Shown here: positions 44,022 through 53,651 of the stretch, one piece after another | Layout: each line of letters starts with the position of its first letter | How positions within the stretch are numbered: the first letter of the stretch is position 1 | Assembly: GCA_903891475.1 (NCBI GenBank) | Contig: CAITEP010000008.1 | Span: forward strand, 62,001-126,000 | Reading direction: 5' to 3' | Length of the DNA: 64,000 nucleotides | From: an uncultured Mucilaginibacter sp. | Lineage (GTDB): Bacteria; Bacteroidota; Bacteroidia; Sphingobacteriales; Sphingobacteriaceae | Position numbers and translations under genes: made by a program | The notes under the pieces: generated by a model | The model's database searches: none | Seen by the model: only the letters and a program-made list of their open reading frames with translations | What the model was told of the DNA's origin: nothing

Positions 44022-44029
44022 CAAAGATA
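44022..44029 (-). promoter_or_regulatory. -7 box (TATCTTTG) of the rpsF operon
   Basis: The minus-strand sequence TATCTTTGCAGCCCC fits the Bacteroidota housekeeping -7 box and the surroundings often seen at ribosomal promoters. It lies 46 bases before the rpsF ATG. Confidence 0.65.
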
Positions 44030-44509
44030 GGATTTTTTGTGAAAATTGCAGAATTTTTTGAATAAATATCTATTAAACGAAGAATTTATTTTGACCTTTG
44101 GACGCTATAAGTGAAAATGAGTGAAATATTCCTTTTAATTGAAAGACTAATTCTCTTTTGTAATCGCTTATTTACTTTAATGGTTTTTTCTTAACAACAA
44201 AAAAAAGAAAATTTTTATAAAAAATAAATTCTGGATAGGTTTGTATTACTATTAATCATTGGAGACAAAAATTGAATTTTAATGCCTCCGATATCCATAC
44301 AAATTATTTTGACACCGAACAAACTATCCACTAATACTATGCAAGCCTTAGCCATTAGGCCGATATCAGCTACTATGTCTAGCTTAAAATCTGATATAAT
44401 TTTAACAAAACTCTTATCTCAAGTAAATTAACATACTCATAACCAAAAAACGCTATATTTAATTTTAATTTTGACGTTAAAATACATTTTGCATCCAATT
44501 TACAATATG
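44030..44509. other. 480-base intergenic region, nothing convincing
   Basis: This AT-rich gap lies between the rpsF promoter and the SUFU-like gene. An open stretch of about 65 codons on the minus strand (about 44204-44400) has no early start codon, and a 49-codon ATG frame on the plus strand (44282-44431) overlaps it; neither has recognisable protein character. Confidence 0.5.
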
Positions 44510-45178
44510 ATGAGTTTTTTTAAAAAGCTATTTGAAAAGAAAAAAGAAAAAGAAATAATTTCGGATGACGATTTTACACAGGATCAATATGACAGAGATT
44601 ATGAGCTAAAGCAACAAGGTCTTGAAAACGTACTAGGAAAAATGCATAATACTGTTGGTCATGCAGTTGTACCATTTTATTTAGGCGGGTCTGTTGATTT
44701 GTATTATTTCTCCAACCATATAGATGGAACTGGGATTGCGACAATGGAACTTTTAGATCCTAATGGAAATGGACCCAAACCTAACCGATTAGGTACTTAT
44801 GAATTAGTCGCCTTCACAAGAGAACCTTATAATACCGAAGAAGATTCAAATACGGCTTTTAAATTAATGGAAAGCCGAATTTGTAATATTTTCACAGCTA
44901 TAGGTAATTATTCATTTAATACCGTTTTAAATCCCAATTCAACCTATCAAGCCTCTACAGAACAAGGAGATAGAAGATATATTATTTTCGACAATTATAC
45001 CCCAGAGAACAAAATATTCAAAATAGGCGAACGAAATCACCATCTACTGTTATGTATGGATATATTTTCGAGTGAATTAGACTTTGCTAAATTAAATGGA
45101 AGCAATCAATTATTTACTTTATTGAAAAAAGCAGGTCATTATCCTTATAGCGACCTTAATCGGGAATCCGTTGCATAA
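44510..45178 (+). CDS. SUFU (suppressor of fused)-like domain protein
   Basis: About 222 residues. A short basic N-terminus (SFFKKLFEKKKEKE) precedes a domain from about 35 that resembles the bacterial suppressor-of-fused family: HAVVPFYLGGSVDLYYFSNHIDGTGIATMELLDP and RLGTYELVAFTREPYN. In other bacteria such domains often act as immunity proteins against polymorphic toxins or contact-dependent effectors, but no toxin gene is adjacent here. Consecutive ATG codons at 44507 and 44510 are both usable; a TTG further upstream is unlikely. I assign the family by pattern, with moderate certainty. Confidence 0.6.
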   Translation: MSFFKKLFEKKKEKEIISDDDFTQDQYDRDYELKQQGLENVLGKMHNTVGHAVVPFYLGGSVDLYYFSNHIDGTGIATMELLDPNGNGPKPNRLGTYELVAFTREPYNTEEDSNTAFKLMESRICNIFTAIGNYSFNTVLNPNSTYQASTEQGDRRYIIFDNYTPENKIFKIGERNHHLLLCMDIFSSELDFAKLNGSNQLFTLLKKAGHYPYSDLNRESVA

Positions 45179-45267
45179 ACAAAAATGTAATTTTGATTTT
45201 ATATGAGCTCCTTTAAATTTGTTAAGGGAACAATACATATAATTGCCCATTCAAATAATTTATCTAC

Positions 45268-46146
45268 ATGAGTATCCCCAAAACTATCACCATCGCTCCA
45301 AACAGCAAACATCCCCTAACCATTAACCGTTTAGGCTATGGCACCATGCGCCTAACAGGCGAGGGAATTTATGGCGAACCACCTAACAGACCGGAAGCTA
45401 TCCAAATATTAAAAAAAGCGCTAGAAAGTGGTGTGAATTTTATAGACACTGCCGATTATTATGGCGAGGATGTAACCAACCGATTGATTGCAGAAGCACT
45501 TTACCCCTACCCAGCCAATTTGGTAATTTGTACCAAAGTGGGTGCCACCCGTAGGCCTGATAAAAGCTGGATACCATTTAATACACCTGACAATTTGCGT
45601 ACCGCTATTGAAAACAACCTGCGTACTTTAAAAATTGAACAAGTTACCATGGTGCATTACAGGGTAATGCCCGGTGTTGGAAATTTTGAAGAAGGTATGG
45701 AGGCCATGTTTAAAATGCAGGAAGAAGGCAAAATTTTACATGTTGGCGTAAGCAATGTGAGTTTGGGAGAACTGGAAACTTCCATTAAAATGGGTAATAT
45801 AGTCAGTGTTGAGAATATGTATGGCCATGCCCAGCGTAAAACCTTAAAAACCCCGCATGGCGAAAACCGTGGCGGTGAAGAGGTGCTTGCCAAATGCGAA
45901 GAAAATGGCATCGTATTAATTCCTTATTTTTCGCTAATTAATGCTTTAGGTAAAAATGATACCAGAATTGCTGAGGTAGCAGCTAAGTATAATGCTACGG
46001 AAGCACAGGTTAATATTGCTTGGTTGTTGCACAAATCGCCCACTATATTGCCAATACCGGGTACATCTTCCTTAAATCATTTTGTTGAAAACATGAAAGC
46101 TGCCGATTTAAAGCTTAGCGTTGACGATATGAATTTTTTAGCATAA
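45268..46146 (+). CDS. aldo/keto reductase
   Basis: 292 residues of the NADPH-dependent aldo/keto reductase barrel. Active-site tetrad segments are visible: FIDTADYYGE (Asp and Tyr), VICTKVGATR (Lys) and TMVHYRVMPG (His). The cofactor region at the C-terminus is LPIPGTSSLNHFVENMKAA. It is closest to the oxidoreductases that act on small aldehydes and ketones; the physiological substrate is unknown. It precedes the acidic small protein by 31 bases. Confidence 0.92.
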   Translation: MSIPKTITIAPNSKHPLTINRLGYGTMRLTGEGIYGEPPNRPEAIQILKKALESGVNFIDTADYYGEDVTNRLIAEALYPYPANLVICTKVGATRRPDKSWIPFNTPDNLRTAIENNLRTLKIEQVTMVHYRVMPGVGNFEEGMEAMFKMQEEGKILHVGVSNVSLGELETSIKMGNIVSVENMYGHAQRKTLKTPHGENRGGEEVLAKCEENGIVLIPYFSLINALGKNDTRIAEVAAKYNATEAQVNIAWLLHKSPTILPIPGTSSLNHFVENMKAADLKLSVDDMNFLA

Positions 46147-46177
46147 TTTTATATTTAAATTAATACCTCAAAAAAAC

Positions 46178-46441
46178 ATGGCTGCAAAAAATAAAGACTT
46201 GAATACACCACTGGCACCTAAACCTACTATTTTACCATCCGATGTAGAAGAAGTTGAATTTGAATTAGAGGACGAATATGAGGAGGCCGAGGACGAAGAA
46301 GATGAATATGAAGACGATGATGACGATGAAGCCTTTGATGATTTTATGGAAGATTTAGAAGACCTAAGCGAAATAGATGAAGAAGAAAACTACGATGACC
46401 CTGAAAATGCTGACCATTTCCCGGAAGATGAAATTAGTTAA
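46178..46441 (+). CDS. extremely acidic small protein
   Basis: 87 residues. The first 20 are neutral to basic (AAKNKDLNTPLAPKPTILP), after which about 41 of the last 66 residues are Asp or Glu and no Lys or Arg occurs. The acidic part is broken by a few aromatics (EDEYEEAEDEEDEYED, then FDDFMEDLEDL). It must be largely disordered at neutral pH. Acidic tails of this kind are seen in histone-chaperone-like, DNA-mimic and RNA polymerase delta-like proteins, but no homology is visible. It lies between an aldo/keto reductase and dnaX on the same strand and may be co-transcribed with the reductase. Confidence 0.75.
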   Translation: MAAKNKDLNTPLAPKPTILPSDVEEVEFELEDEYEEAEDEEDEYEDDDDDEAFDDFMEDLEDLSEIDEEENYDDPENADHFPEDEIS

Positions 46442-46460
46442 ATTGTCGGCTTTTTTATAG

Positions 46461-46493
46461 TGATTTACGAAGCTTTTATAGTTTCGTAAATCA
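46461..46493 (+). terminator. hairpin between the acidic-protein gene and dnaX
   Basis: TGATTTACGAA (46461-46471) pairs exactly with TTCGTAAATCA (46483-46493) across an 11-nt loop. It begins 19 bases after the stop of the acidic protein and is followed by a short T-rich stretch, so it probably ends that transcript. Confidence 0.6.
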
Positions 46494-46599
46494 TATTTTC
46501 AAGTTTTTACCTGTCAGCATAATATGCCAATATAAATATGAGGTAGCGTTTTATCATTTTGCCTTTTAACCTATCAATTTTCTCATTACCTTAGTTGCT

Positions 46600-48393
46600 G
46601 TGGATAATTTTATTGTTTCGGCTCGTAAATACCGCCCGGCAACTTTCGAAAGTGTTGTTGGTCAGCGGCATATTACAAACACATTAAAAAATGCCATTAA
46701 AAATAATCAGCTGGCTCAGGCATTTTTGTTTTGCGGTCCGCGTGGGGTAGGCAAAACAACCTGCGCGCGTATACTGGCAAAAACCATTAACTGTGAAAAT
46801 TTGCAACCCAATGGTGAAGCTTGTGGCACCTGTGCCTCCTGTGTTTCCTTTCAAAATGGTAATTCATTTAATGTTCATGAATTAGACGCGGCCTCCAACA
46901 ACTCGGTTGACGATATCAGGAGTTTAATTGAGCAAGTTCGCATACCACCCCAAGCAGTGCGATATAAGATTTATATCATTGATGAGGTGCACATGCTATC
47001 GCAACAAGCTTTCAACGCGTTTTTAAAAACGCTGGAAGAACCACCGCATTACGCTATATTTATCTTAGCCACTACCGAGAAACATAAAATATTACCTACC
47101 ATACTTTCGCGTTGCCAAATTTTTGATTTCAACCGAATTAAGGTAGAAGATATGGCATCGCACTTGGCATCCATCGCCAAAAAAGAAAATATAGGCTATG
47201 AAGACGATGGCTTGCACATTATCGCCCAAAAAGCGGATGGTGGCTTGCGCGACGCGCTTTCCATGTTCGACCAGATTGTGAGCTTTTCCGGCGGCAACAT
47301 TACCTATCGCTCGGTAATTGATAACCTTAATATTTTAGATTACGATTATTATTTTAATGTTACCAGTAGTTTACTTTCAGAAGATAATGCCCAAACACTC
47401 TTATTATTTGATGAAATTTTGAGCCGTGGTTTTGATGGCGCGCATTTTATCTCTGGTCTTTCCGACCACTTCCGTAATCTTTTGGTGAGCAAAGACCAAT
47501 CGACCCTAAAATTATTGGAAGTCAGCGAGGGGATTAAAGCGAAATATTTACAGCAATCGCAAATAGCAACCGTATCGTTCTTATTATCGGCATTAAACAT
47601 TGCCAACCAATGCGATTTAAGCTATAAATTGAGCAAAAATCAACGCCTGCAGGTTGAACTTGCCTTACTCAAAATTTGCCATTTGCCCTCGGTTTTTAAT
47701 TTGGCCAACCTACCAGCATCTCAGCAAACCAGCGTGGAACTAAAAAAAAAACCTGAAACCGTAGCAACGAAGGCTGAAAGTACTGAAGTAACAAATAGTG
47801 TTACAACCCCTACTATCAACAATCATACGGATACAGCATCAAATAAAGCTGTACAACCTGAGCCACAAAATGTTAAAATAGATACCCCGAGTATTGAAAA
47901 ACCCCGTGTATTTATTCCTAACACCCTTGCTTCGAGTACCTCTATTAAAATCCCATCACTAAAGGATGTTACAAAAACAGCGGAGGCGCTACTTGAAGAA
48001 GATCCTTATATAAAAGGTACAGCGAAAGAAGATTACACTCCGGAAGATTTTGCCAATTGCATGAATGACTATGTAGCTAAATTAAAATTGGAGGGAAAAA
48101 AGAACTTGCTAACTATTTTCACTATCAATCCGCCTAAACCATTAAGCACTAATAATTATGAGATTATTGTTGAAAACAAGGTTCAGGAAAACTTATTCCG
48201 TGATGAGCGCCCTAACCTGCATAACTTTTTACGTACCAAATTAAAGAATTTTGATATTGAAATTAGCGCGCGAATTGATGAGAAAGAAGTGGTAAAACGC
48301 CCTTACACCGCTTCGGAGAAATTCCATTACATGGCCAATAAAAACCCTGCTATTTTAGATTTAAAGAATAAATTTAATTTAGATTTTGATTAA
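46600..48393 (+). CDS. dnaX: DNA polymerase III subunit gamma/tau
   Basis: 597 residues, the clamp-loader ATPase. Residues 1-370 hold the AAA+ core: SARKYRPATFESVVGQ, Walker A GPRGVGKTTCAR near 46, the four-cysteine zinc module (CENLQPNGEACGTCASC), Walker B IIDEVHML near 127, and LATTEKHKILPTILSRCQ with the arginine finger. A Thr/Ser/Pro-rich linker (about 380-460) leads to a C-terminal tau-like domain. The start is GTG at 46600, giving the expected MDNFIVSARKYRP. No frameshift site for a shorter gamma form is evident. Confidence 0.96.
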   Translation: MDNFIVSARKYRPATFESVVGQRHITNTLKNAIKNNQLAQAFLFCGPRGVGKTTCARILAKTINCENLQPNGEACGTCASCVSFQNGNSFNVHELDAASNNSVDDIRSLIEQVRIPPQAVRYKIYIIDEVHMLSQQAFNAFLKTLEEPPHYAIFILATTEKHKILPTILSRCQIFDFNRIKVEDMASHLASIAKKENIGYEDDGLHIIAQKADGGLRDALSMFDQIVSFSGGNITYRSVIDNLNILDYDYYFNVTSSLLSEDNAQTLLLFDEILSRGFDGAHFISGLSDHFRNLLVSKDQSTLKLLEVSEGIKAKYLQQSQIATVSFLLSALNIANQCDLSYKLSKNQRLQVELALLKICHLPSVFNLANLPASQQTSVELKKKPETVATKAESTEVTNSVTTPTINNHTDTASNKAVQPEPQNVKIDTPSIEKPRVFIPNTLASSTSIKIPSLKDVTKTAEALLEEDPYIKGTAKEDYTPEDFANCMNDYVAKLKLEGKKNLLTIFTINPPKPLSTNNYEIIVENKVQENLFRDERPNLHNFLRTKLKNFDIEISARIDEKEVVKRPYTASEKFHYMANKNPAILDLKNKFNLDFD

Positions 48394-48427
48394 GACACTG
48401 ACTCTACAATTCAAATAATCAAGACTT

Positions 48428-49744
48428 CTAAATAAACATATTCAAAATCAGTACCCCTGCTAATCCAATAAATGAAACTAGGGTTTCCATAACAGTCCAT
48501 GACCGTATGGTATCTTTAATAGATAGGTTAAAATACTCCTTATAAAGCCAAAAACCACCATCATTTACATGCGAAAAGGCCAAACTACCTGCACCAATGG
48601 ATAGTACCATTAAATTGGGATTGATGCTATGGTTATTTAAAACCATACCTGCCAATATACCTGCTGCAGTTAAACCTGCCACAGTTGCAGAGCCCAAACT
48701 CACCCTGATAATCGCTGCAATTAGCCATCCCAAAATAAGAGGCTGAATAGGAATATTTTGAAGTGAATGGCTTATTTGGTTGCTAATGCCACTATCAACC
48801 AAAACCTGTTTAAACGCTCCGGAGCCGGCAATAATTAGTAAAATAACCGAGATGTCTTTTACCGCATCCCCATAAATTCTCCCTAAATACTGCATGGTCT
48901 TTCCTTGCCAAACCCCTAAACTAAAATTAGCGAATATGATGGATAGGAGCATTACAATTGGAGCATCGCCAAGAAAAGCTATAATTTTATGTAAGGCACC
49001 ATTACTGTGGTCAATATTTAAATAAACGGTACTCGCCATCATTAAAATTACTGGCATCAGTGCCGTAATAAAACTATTGAAGGCTCCAGGCAATTTTTCG
49101 GTAGGCAAATCGACCGCCTTAAAAGTTTCTAGTGGATTTGAAATTATATTTCTTAATGTTCTCGCGTACAATGGACCGGCTATGATAATTGCTGGAATAG
49201 CTACAATTAGCCCATAAATTAAAGTCTTACTCATATCGGTATGAAATACTTGTACCAATGCCGATGGTGAGGGATGTGGTGGTAAAAACCCATGAGTTAC
49301 TGATAAAGCGGCCAGCATGGGCAAGCCAATATAAACGGCAGGTAATTTATACTTATAAACAACCGAAAATATGAGTGGCACCGCAAGCACGAAGCCTGTA
49401 TTATAAAAAAGAGGAATACCGATAATAAAACCAACCAAAACCAAAGCCCATTGTATATGTTTTACACCAAAAAAACCAACCAACACCTCTGCTATTTTTT
49501 GTGCCGCGCCACTATCGGCCACTAATTTACCCAGCATGGCACCCGTGCAAATAATAATTGTAATGGAGCTCAAGGTATCGCCCAATCCTTTTTGAACGGA
49601 GGAAGTTATCTTATCTAAAGGAATTCCTAAAAAAAGACCTGTGAATATAGCAACCAATAAAAAAGCGATAAAGGTGTTCACCTTAGCCCAACTTACCAGT
49701 AAAACCAGTAAGATAATAGATAGCAGGATAATGATAATTGACAT
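48428..49744 (-). CDS. gluconate/H+ symporter (GntP family)
   Basis: 438 residues with about 12 hydrophobic spans. Family segments include TGLFLGIPLDKITSSVQKGLG, LPPHPSPSALV (the signature loop GFLPPHPSP) and SVGAGSLAFSHVNDGGFWLYKEYF near the C-terminus. GntP proteins import gluconate or related sugar acids such as glycerate or fructuronate with protons. No gluconate kinase or catabolic gene is adjacent, so the exact substrate is uncertain. It is divergent from the LruC lipoprotein gene. Confidence 0.92.
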   Translation of the reverse strand: MSIIIILLSIILLVLLVSWAKVNTFIAFLLVAIFTGLFLGIPLDKITSSVQKGLGDTLSSITIIICTGAMLGKLVADSGAAQKIAEVLVGFFGVKHIQWALVLVGFIIGIPLFYNTGFVLAVPLIFSVVYKYKLPAVYIGLPMLAALSVTHGFLPPHPSPSALVQVFHTDMSKTLIYGLIVAIPAIIIAGPLYARTLRNIISNPLETFKAVDLPTEKLPGAFNSFITALMPVILMMASTVYLNIDHSNGALHKIIAFLGDAPIVMLLSIIFANFSLGVWQGKTMQYLGRIYGDAVKDISVILLIIAGSGAFKQVLVDSGISNQISHSLQNIPIQPLILGWLIAAIIRVSLGSATVAGLTAAGILAGMVLNNHSINPNLMVLSIGAGSLAFSHVNDGGFWLYKEYFNLSIKDTIRSWTVMETLVSFIGLAGVLILNMFI

Positions 49745-50006
49745 TGGTTGATATAATTTGTTATCCTGCTAAAGATAGCAACCTAATTTTCATTGCCAAA
49801 AAGGGATGAAGACTTTTCGAAAATAATTGTAGTTAATTCATGAAAAATAGACTTTTTACAATCCACAATATGGAATTAATACATTATTAGGAAAGTGATA
49901 AAATATTTTTGATTTTTATTGCATTGATAATCAATAATTTAAAAATTATTTTATTTTGGTCGCCAACTTGTTACATGGGATAAAACTATAAACATTAAAT
50001 AAAACC

Positions 50007-52124
50007 ATGAAACAACAATTACTACTTACAATAGCTGGTTTGTTAATCCTTTTTTCATGTAAAAAGGAAATAGCAAATACAAAAGCCAACCAGCCCAATG
50101 TTAATTTGGGTAATAAAATTGCTCCAGACGGATTTAATTTTAACACAACCAAAACAGTTAAATTAAACATTAGCTTGCTAACCAACAATAATGAACCCAT
50201 CGCTAGCGTTATTGTAAACCTTTATGGGCCTGATAGCCTTGCTGGTTCTTCTCCTATTTTTAGAGGTGTTACCGATAAAAACGGCAATCTAACTGGTAAT
50301 GTAACAGTACCTGCTTATTATAATCAATTAGTAATTGACCCGGCCTATGTTGGCTTAATTCGTTTTGCTACAGCAAATATCGCTACTAATAATAGTATTA
50401 CAGCAACAATAGGTGGTAAAGCAGGTGCCTCAGGAGATATTGTGGCAACTACAAATAGGCTAAATAAAACATTATCAAGTCGCACGTTAAATATGAGAAG
50501 CTTAGGTTTAAATACAACTGATTTTGTTTACCCTTTTGGTTATACTGCAGCCAATGCTTTTACAAACCCAACCTCACTGGGTGTGCCCGTATATTTAGAG
50601 CCAACTAGGGATATTATTAGTGCAACCATGCTTTCGTATATCAACACTACCCTACCCGAAACAGTATCTATATTAAATACGCATCCGGAGTTTTTACAAA
50701 ACAATGTGGTTCATGATATAAATATTGTAGAGAATTCGGATGTTTACATCACCTTTGTTTCGGAAGGTGCAGGATATAGGAACGCCTTGGCCTATTTCAC
50801 TTATCCAACCAATAATCCACCAACTAAGGCTTCTGGCGGTACTTCTGTTGGAGGTATTGATAAAATAACCTACGTGTTTCCAAACTCTTCTGCTTTAAAT
50901 TCAGGTGGTGGTTTATTATCAGGTCAGAAAGTACATTTGGGTACTTTTACCGCAGGCACCACCATTGGGTTTTGTTTAGTTCAAAATGCGTGGACAGGTA
51001 GTGATGTAGATTATTTAAATCACGAAAAATTGTTTACCATCAATAGCTTTAATCCAGAAACTGTTAGTTCGTTACAACAACATGCATTGGTATTGAACGA
51101 CCCATACGATCAGGTTGATTTGATTACTTTTGAGGATATGGACAGGCAGCATGGATCTGATAATGATTTTAATGATGTTGTATTTCATGTAACTTCAAAT
51201 CCGGTTACAGCTATTTCACAAACTGGCATTCCTTTAGTTAGCGTAGGAAAAGATTCAGACGGAGATGGTGTGCCTGATAATTTGGATGCTTTTCCAAATG
51301 ATCCAACCAAAGCTTATATTACTTATTATCCTTCACAAACTACTTATGCCAACATTGCTTTCGAAGACAACTGGCCTGCAAAAGGTGATTATGATATGAA
51401 CGACTTAGTAGTAAGTTACCGCTACACCTTTGTAAGCAATGCCCAAAACCAAATAGTAAGTATGACAGGCGATTATAATGTTAATGCTGCCGGGGCCTCA
51501 TTCAAAAACGGGTTTGGTGTGCAATTACCCGTTTTACCATCCGATGTACAATCGGTAACGGGTTATAAGTTATCGTCAGGAACCTATATAAATCTAGCAA
51601 GCAATGGAGTGGAAGCAGGACAAAGTAAAGCGGTTATTATTCCATTTGATACGCATGATATGGCGATTCAAAACCCTGATTTTTCTTATTTTGTAAATAC
51701 GCTGCTCTCAAAATCTAAGGTAAGTCCCAATACTATTTCGGTTAATGTGGTATTTAATAATCCAATTGATGCAAGCGTTTTATCGCCATCTACCTTAAAT
51801 CCATTCTTAATTAGCAATATGCGCAGAGGATATGAAATACATTTGCCGGGCTATCACCCAACTGATTTGGCAGATACAAAACTATTTGGCGCGCTCGATG
51901 ATAATTCAAATCCGGCTACTGGCAAATATTACCTATCGGCACAGAACTGGCCTTGGGCTATAAATTACAGTAATACTTTTAACTACCCTATTGAGGGCGT
52001 AAATATTACAAATGCATTCCTTCATTTTGTTGATTGGGCAAATTCAGGAGGTACAATTTATCCTGATTGGTACAGCAATACATCAACCGGGTATAGAAAT
52101 AACTCGAATATTTATTCAAAATAA
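50007..52124 (+). CDS. LruC domain-containing lipoprotein
   Basis: 705 residues with a lipoprotein signal (Cys18 in LFSCKK). A DUF4114-like segment (VDLITFEDMDRQHGSDNDFN, near 375) is followed by a type 3 thrombospondin-like calcium stretch DSDGDGVPDNLDAFPNDP near 415, and the LruC domain FEDNWPAKGDYDMNDLVV near 450 to the end. The acidic D-x-D-x-D runs would bind calcium on the cell surface. LruC (leucine-rich, calcium-binding, in this naming a Bacteroidota/Leptospira-associated domain) proteins are surface lipoproteins without a defined role. An intrinsic terminator follows. Confidence 0.87.
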   Translation: MKQQLLLTIAGLLILFSCKKEIANTKANQPNVNLGNKIAPDGFNFNTTKTVKLNISLLTNNNEPIASVIVNLYGPDSLAGSSPIFRGVTDKNGNLTGNVTVPAYYNQLVIDPAYVGLIRFATANIATNNSITATIGGKAGASGDIVATTNRLNKTLSSRTLNMRSLGLNTTDFVYPFGYTAANAFTNPTSLGVPVYLEPTRDIISATMLSYINTTLPETVSILNTHPEFLQNNVVHDINIVENSDVYITFVSEGAGYRNALAYFTYPTNNPPTKASGGTSVGGIDKITYVFPNSSALNSGGGLLSGQKVHLGTFTAGTTIGFCLVQNAWTGSDVDYLNHEKLFTINSFNPETVSSLQQHALVLNDPYDQVDLITFEDMDRQHGSDNDFNDVVFHVTSNPVTAISQTGIPLVSVGKDSDGDGVPDNLDAFPNDPTKAYITYYPSQTTYANIAFEDNWPAKGDYDMNDLVVSYRYTFVSNAQNQIVSMTGDYNVNAAGASFKNGFGVQLPVLPSDVQSVTGYKLSSGTYINLASNGVEAGQSKAVIIPFDTHDMAIQNPDFSYFVNTLLSKSKVSPNTISVNVVFNNPIDASVLSPSTLNPFLISNMRRGYEIHLPGYHPTDLADTKLFGALDDNSNPATGKYYLSAQNWPWAINYSNTFNYPIEGVNITNAFLHFVDWANSGGTIYPDWYSNTSTGYRNNSNIYSK

Positions 52125-52149
52125 ACATCTTTAATTATTATATCTTAAG

Positions 52150-52180
52150 AAAGGGGCTTTTGTAAAATTGCCCCTTTTTT
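52150..52180 (+). terminator. intrinsic terminator of the LruC gene
   Basis: AAAGGGGC pairs with GCCCC-TTT around a 12-nt loop, followed by T6; an outer pair ATCTTAA/TTAAGAT extends the symmetry. Confidence 0.8.
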
Positions 52181-52362
52181 ATTAAGATGCAGTTACTCTT
52201 AATGCTAAAAATACCCTTATTTTGATTTTTTATTTTAGTATAACCCCAAAATAAAGATGCTTTTTAATCTCATAAATCCTACTTTCGTCGCGATTTTAAG
52301 ATTTATACTATATCACACACGAATTGGGCATTGGCAAATCTTCATCTTAAACAAAAAAAACA

Positions 52363-53577
52363 ATGACAAAAAAACGCTATATACTATCAGTTCTCATATT
52401 AGGTTCACTAACGGCAATTGGACCATTTTCAATCGATATGTATTTACCAGGGTTTGCTGCCATAGCCAAATCATTTCATACCACTACAGCTCAAGTATCC
52501 CTTTCGCTATCTAGCTTCTTTATAGGAATCTCACTTGGCCAATTATTATACGGCCCTTTACTTGATAGGTTTGGTAGAAAAAAGCCACTTTATGTGGGAC
52601 TTTTACTATATATCGCTACTTCAATTGGTTGCTACTTTTCAAACTCGATAGAAAATTTAATCATTTTACGATTTATACAAGCTATTGGTAGTTGTGCGGC
52701 AGGGGTAGCCTCTATGGCCATGGTTCGTGATATTTTTCCGCTAAAAGATAATGCTAAAATTTTTGCCTTACTTATTCTTATTCTTGGTGTATCGCCTATG
52801 GTTGCGCCTACAGTTGGTGGCTATGTTACCGCTGCCTTTGGTTGGCAATTAATATTTTTAATATTGGCCTCCATTGCTATCATTGTACTTTTAGCTGTAA
52901 TTTTTGGACTGCCTGAAAGTTATCAACCCGACCCTAATTTTTCTTTAAAACCTAAGCCTATATTAAACAATTTTTTGTTGGTTGTTAAACATCCGTCATT
53001 TTATACCTTTTCAATTTGCGGTGCCTTGGCTTTTTCTGGTTTATTTGCCTATCTGGCAGCATCACCCTTTGTTTTCATGACGGTTTTTGGCTTGAGTGCC
53101 AAGGTTTATGGTTGGATATTTGCTTTTCTATCTGTTGGCTTTATAGGTTCCAGCCAGCTAAATACTTTTTTGATAAAAAATTTCAGCAGTATACAAATAA
53201 TAAGAGGTGCCTTAACTGCCATGTTAATAATTTCCGGAACGTTTTTAATAGGTTCTTTAAATGGATGGATCAATGTTTACACCACCATCCTATCGGTATT
53301 TTTATTATTGTGTTGCGTTGGTATAGCCAACCCCAATACTTCGGCCTTATCATTAGCTCCATTTGCAAAAAACGCCGGAACTGCTGCCTCATTATTAGGG
53401 GCTTTTCAAATGGCAGCAGGCTCCATAAGTTCGTTAATGGTTGGTTTATTTAAAAGTCAAAGCACTATACCAATGGCTGGAATTATGTTTGTTTCAGCCT
53501 TATCCTCATTCCTTATTTTTCTATATGGAAGTAAAGTAGCACTCAAGCAGGAAAGTAAAAATGAATTGCAGGCATAA
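52363..53577 (+). CDS. Bcr/CflA family multidrug efflux MFS transporter
   Basis: 404 residues with 12 hydrophobic spans. The N-terminal signature LTAIGPFSIDMYLPGFAAIAK, the loop GQLLYGPLLDRFGRKKPL and RFIQAIGSCAAGVASMAMVRD are characteristic of the Bcr/CflA branch of drug/proton antiporters. The natural substrate is unknown; relatives export bicyclomycin, chloramphenicol or dipeptides. The upstream 239 bases contain no other gene; frames that start earlier in other phases do not look coding. Confidence 0.92.
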   Translation: MTKKRYILSVLILGSLTAIGPFSIDMYLPGFAAIAKSFHTTTAQVSLSLSSFFIGISLGQLLYGPLLDRFGRKKPLYVGLLLYIATSIGCYFSNSIENLIILRFIQAIGSCAAGVASMAMVRDIFPLKDNAKIFALLILILGVSPMVAPTVGGYVTAAFGWQLIFLILASIAIIVLLAVIFGLPESYQPDPNFSLKPKPILNNFLLVVKHPSFYTFSICGALAFSGLFAYLAASPFVFMTVFGLSAKVYGWIFAFLSVGFIGSSQLNTFLIKNFSSIQIIRGALTAMLIISGTFLIGSLNGWINVYTTILSVFLLLCCVGIANPNTSALSLAPFAKNAGTAASLLGAFQMAAGSISSLMVGLFKSQSTIPMAGIMFVSALSSFLIFLYGSKVALKQESKNELQA

Positions 53578-53593
53578 TCAAAAATTACAAACC

Positions 53594-53622
53594 ATAAAAA
53601 AACCCGGCATTTCTGCCGGGTT
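53594..53622 (-). terminator. terminator of the Do-family protease gene
   Basis: AACCCGGCA and TGCCGGGTT form a perfect 9-bp GC-rich stem around TTTC. On the minus strand it runs into T6, so it acts for the protease; on the plus strand it could also serve the MFS gene but lacks a T-tract. Confidence 0.8.
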
Positions 53623-53651
53623 CTCCAATAAACATTTATTCAATCAAAAAA

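Noticed and set aside
44204..44431. Open stretch of about 65 codons on the minus strand and a 49-codon ATG frame on the plus strand
   Set aside because: The minus-strand stretch has no early start codon, and the two frames overlap on opposite strands; neither looks like a protein.
52257..52514. 85-codon frame ahead of and overlapping the Bcr/CflA transporter gene
   Set aside because: It overlaps the well-supported MFS gene in another phase, and its His-, Tyr- and Phe-rich second half is what the transporter sequence gives out of frame.
53016..53453. 145-codon frame within the Bcr/CflA gene
   Set aside because: It is a same-strand shadow of a membrane protein gene, with excess Cys, Trp and Phe and no coherent domain.
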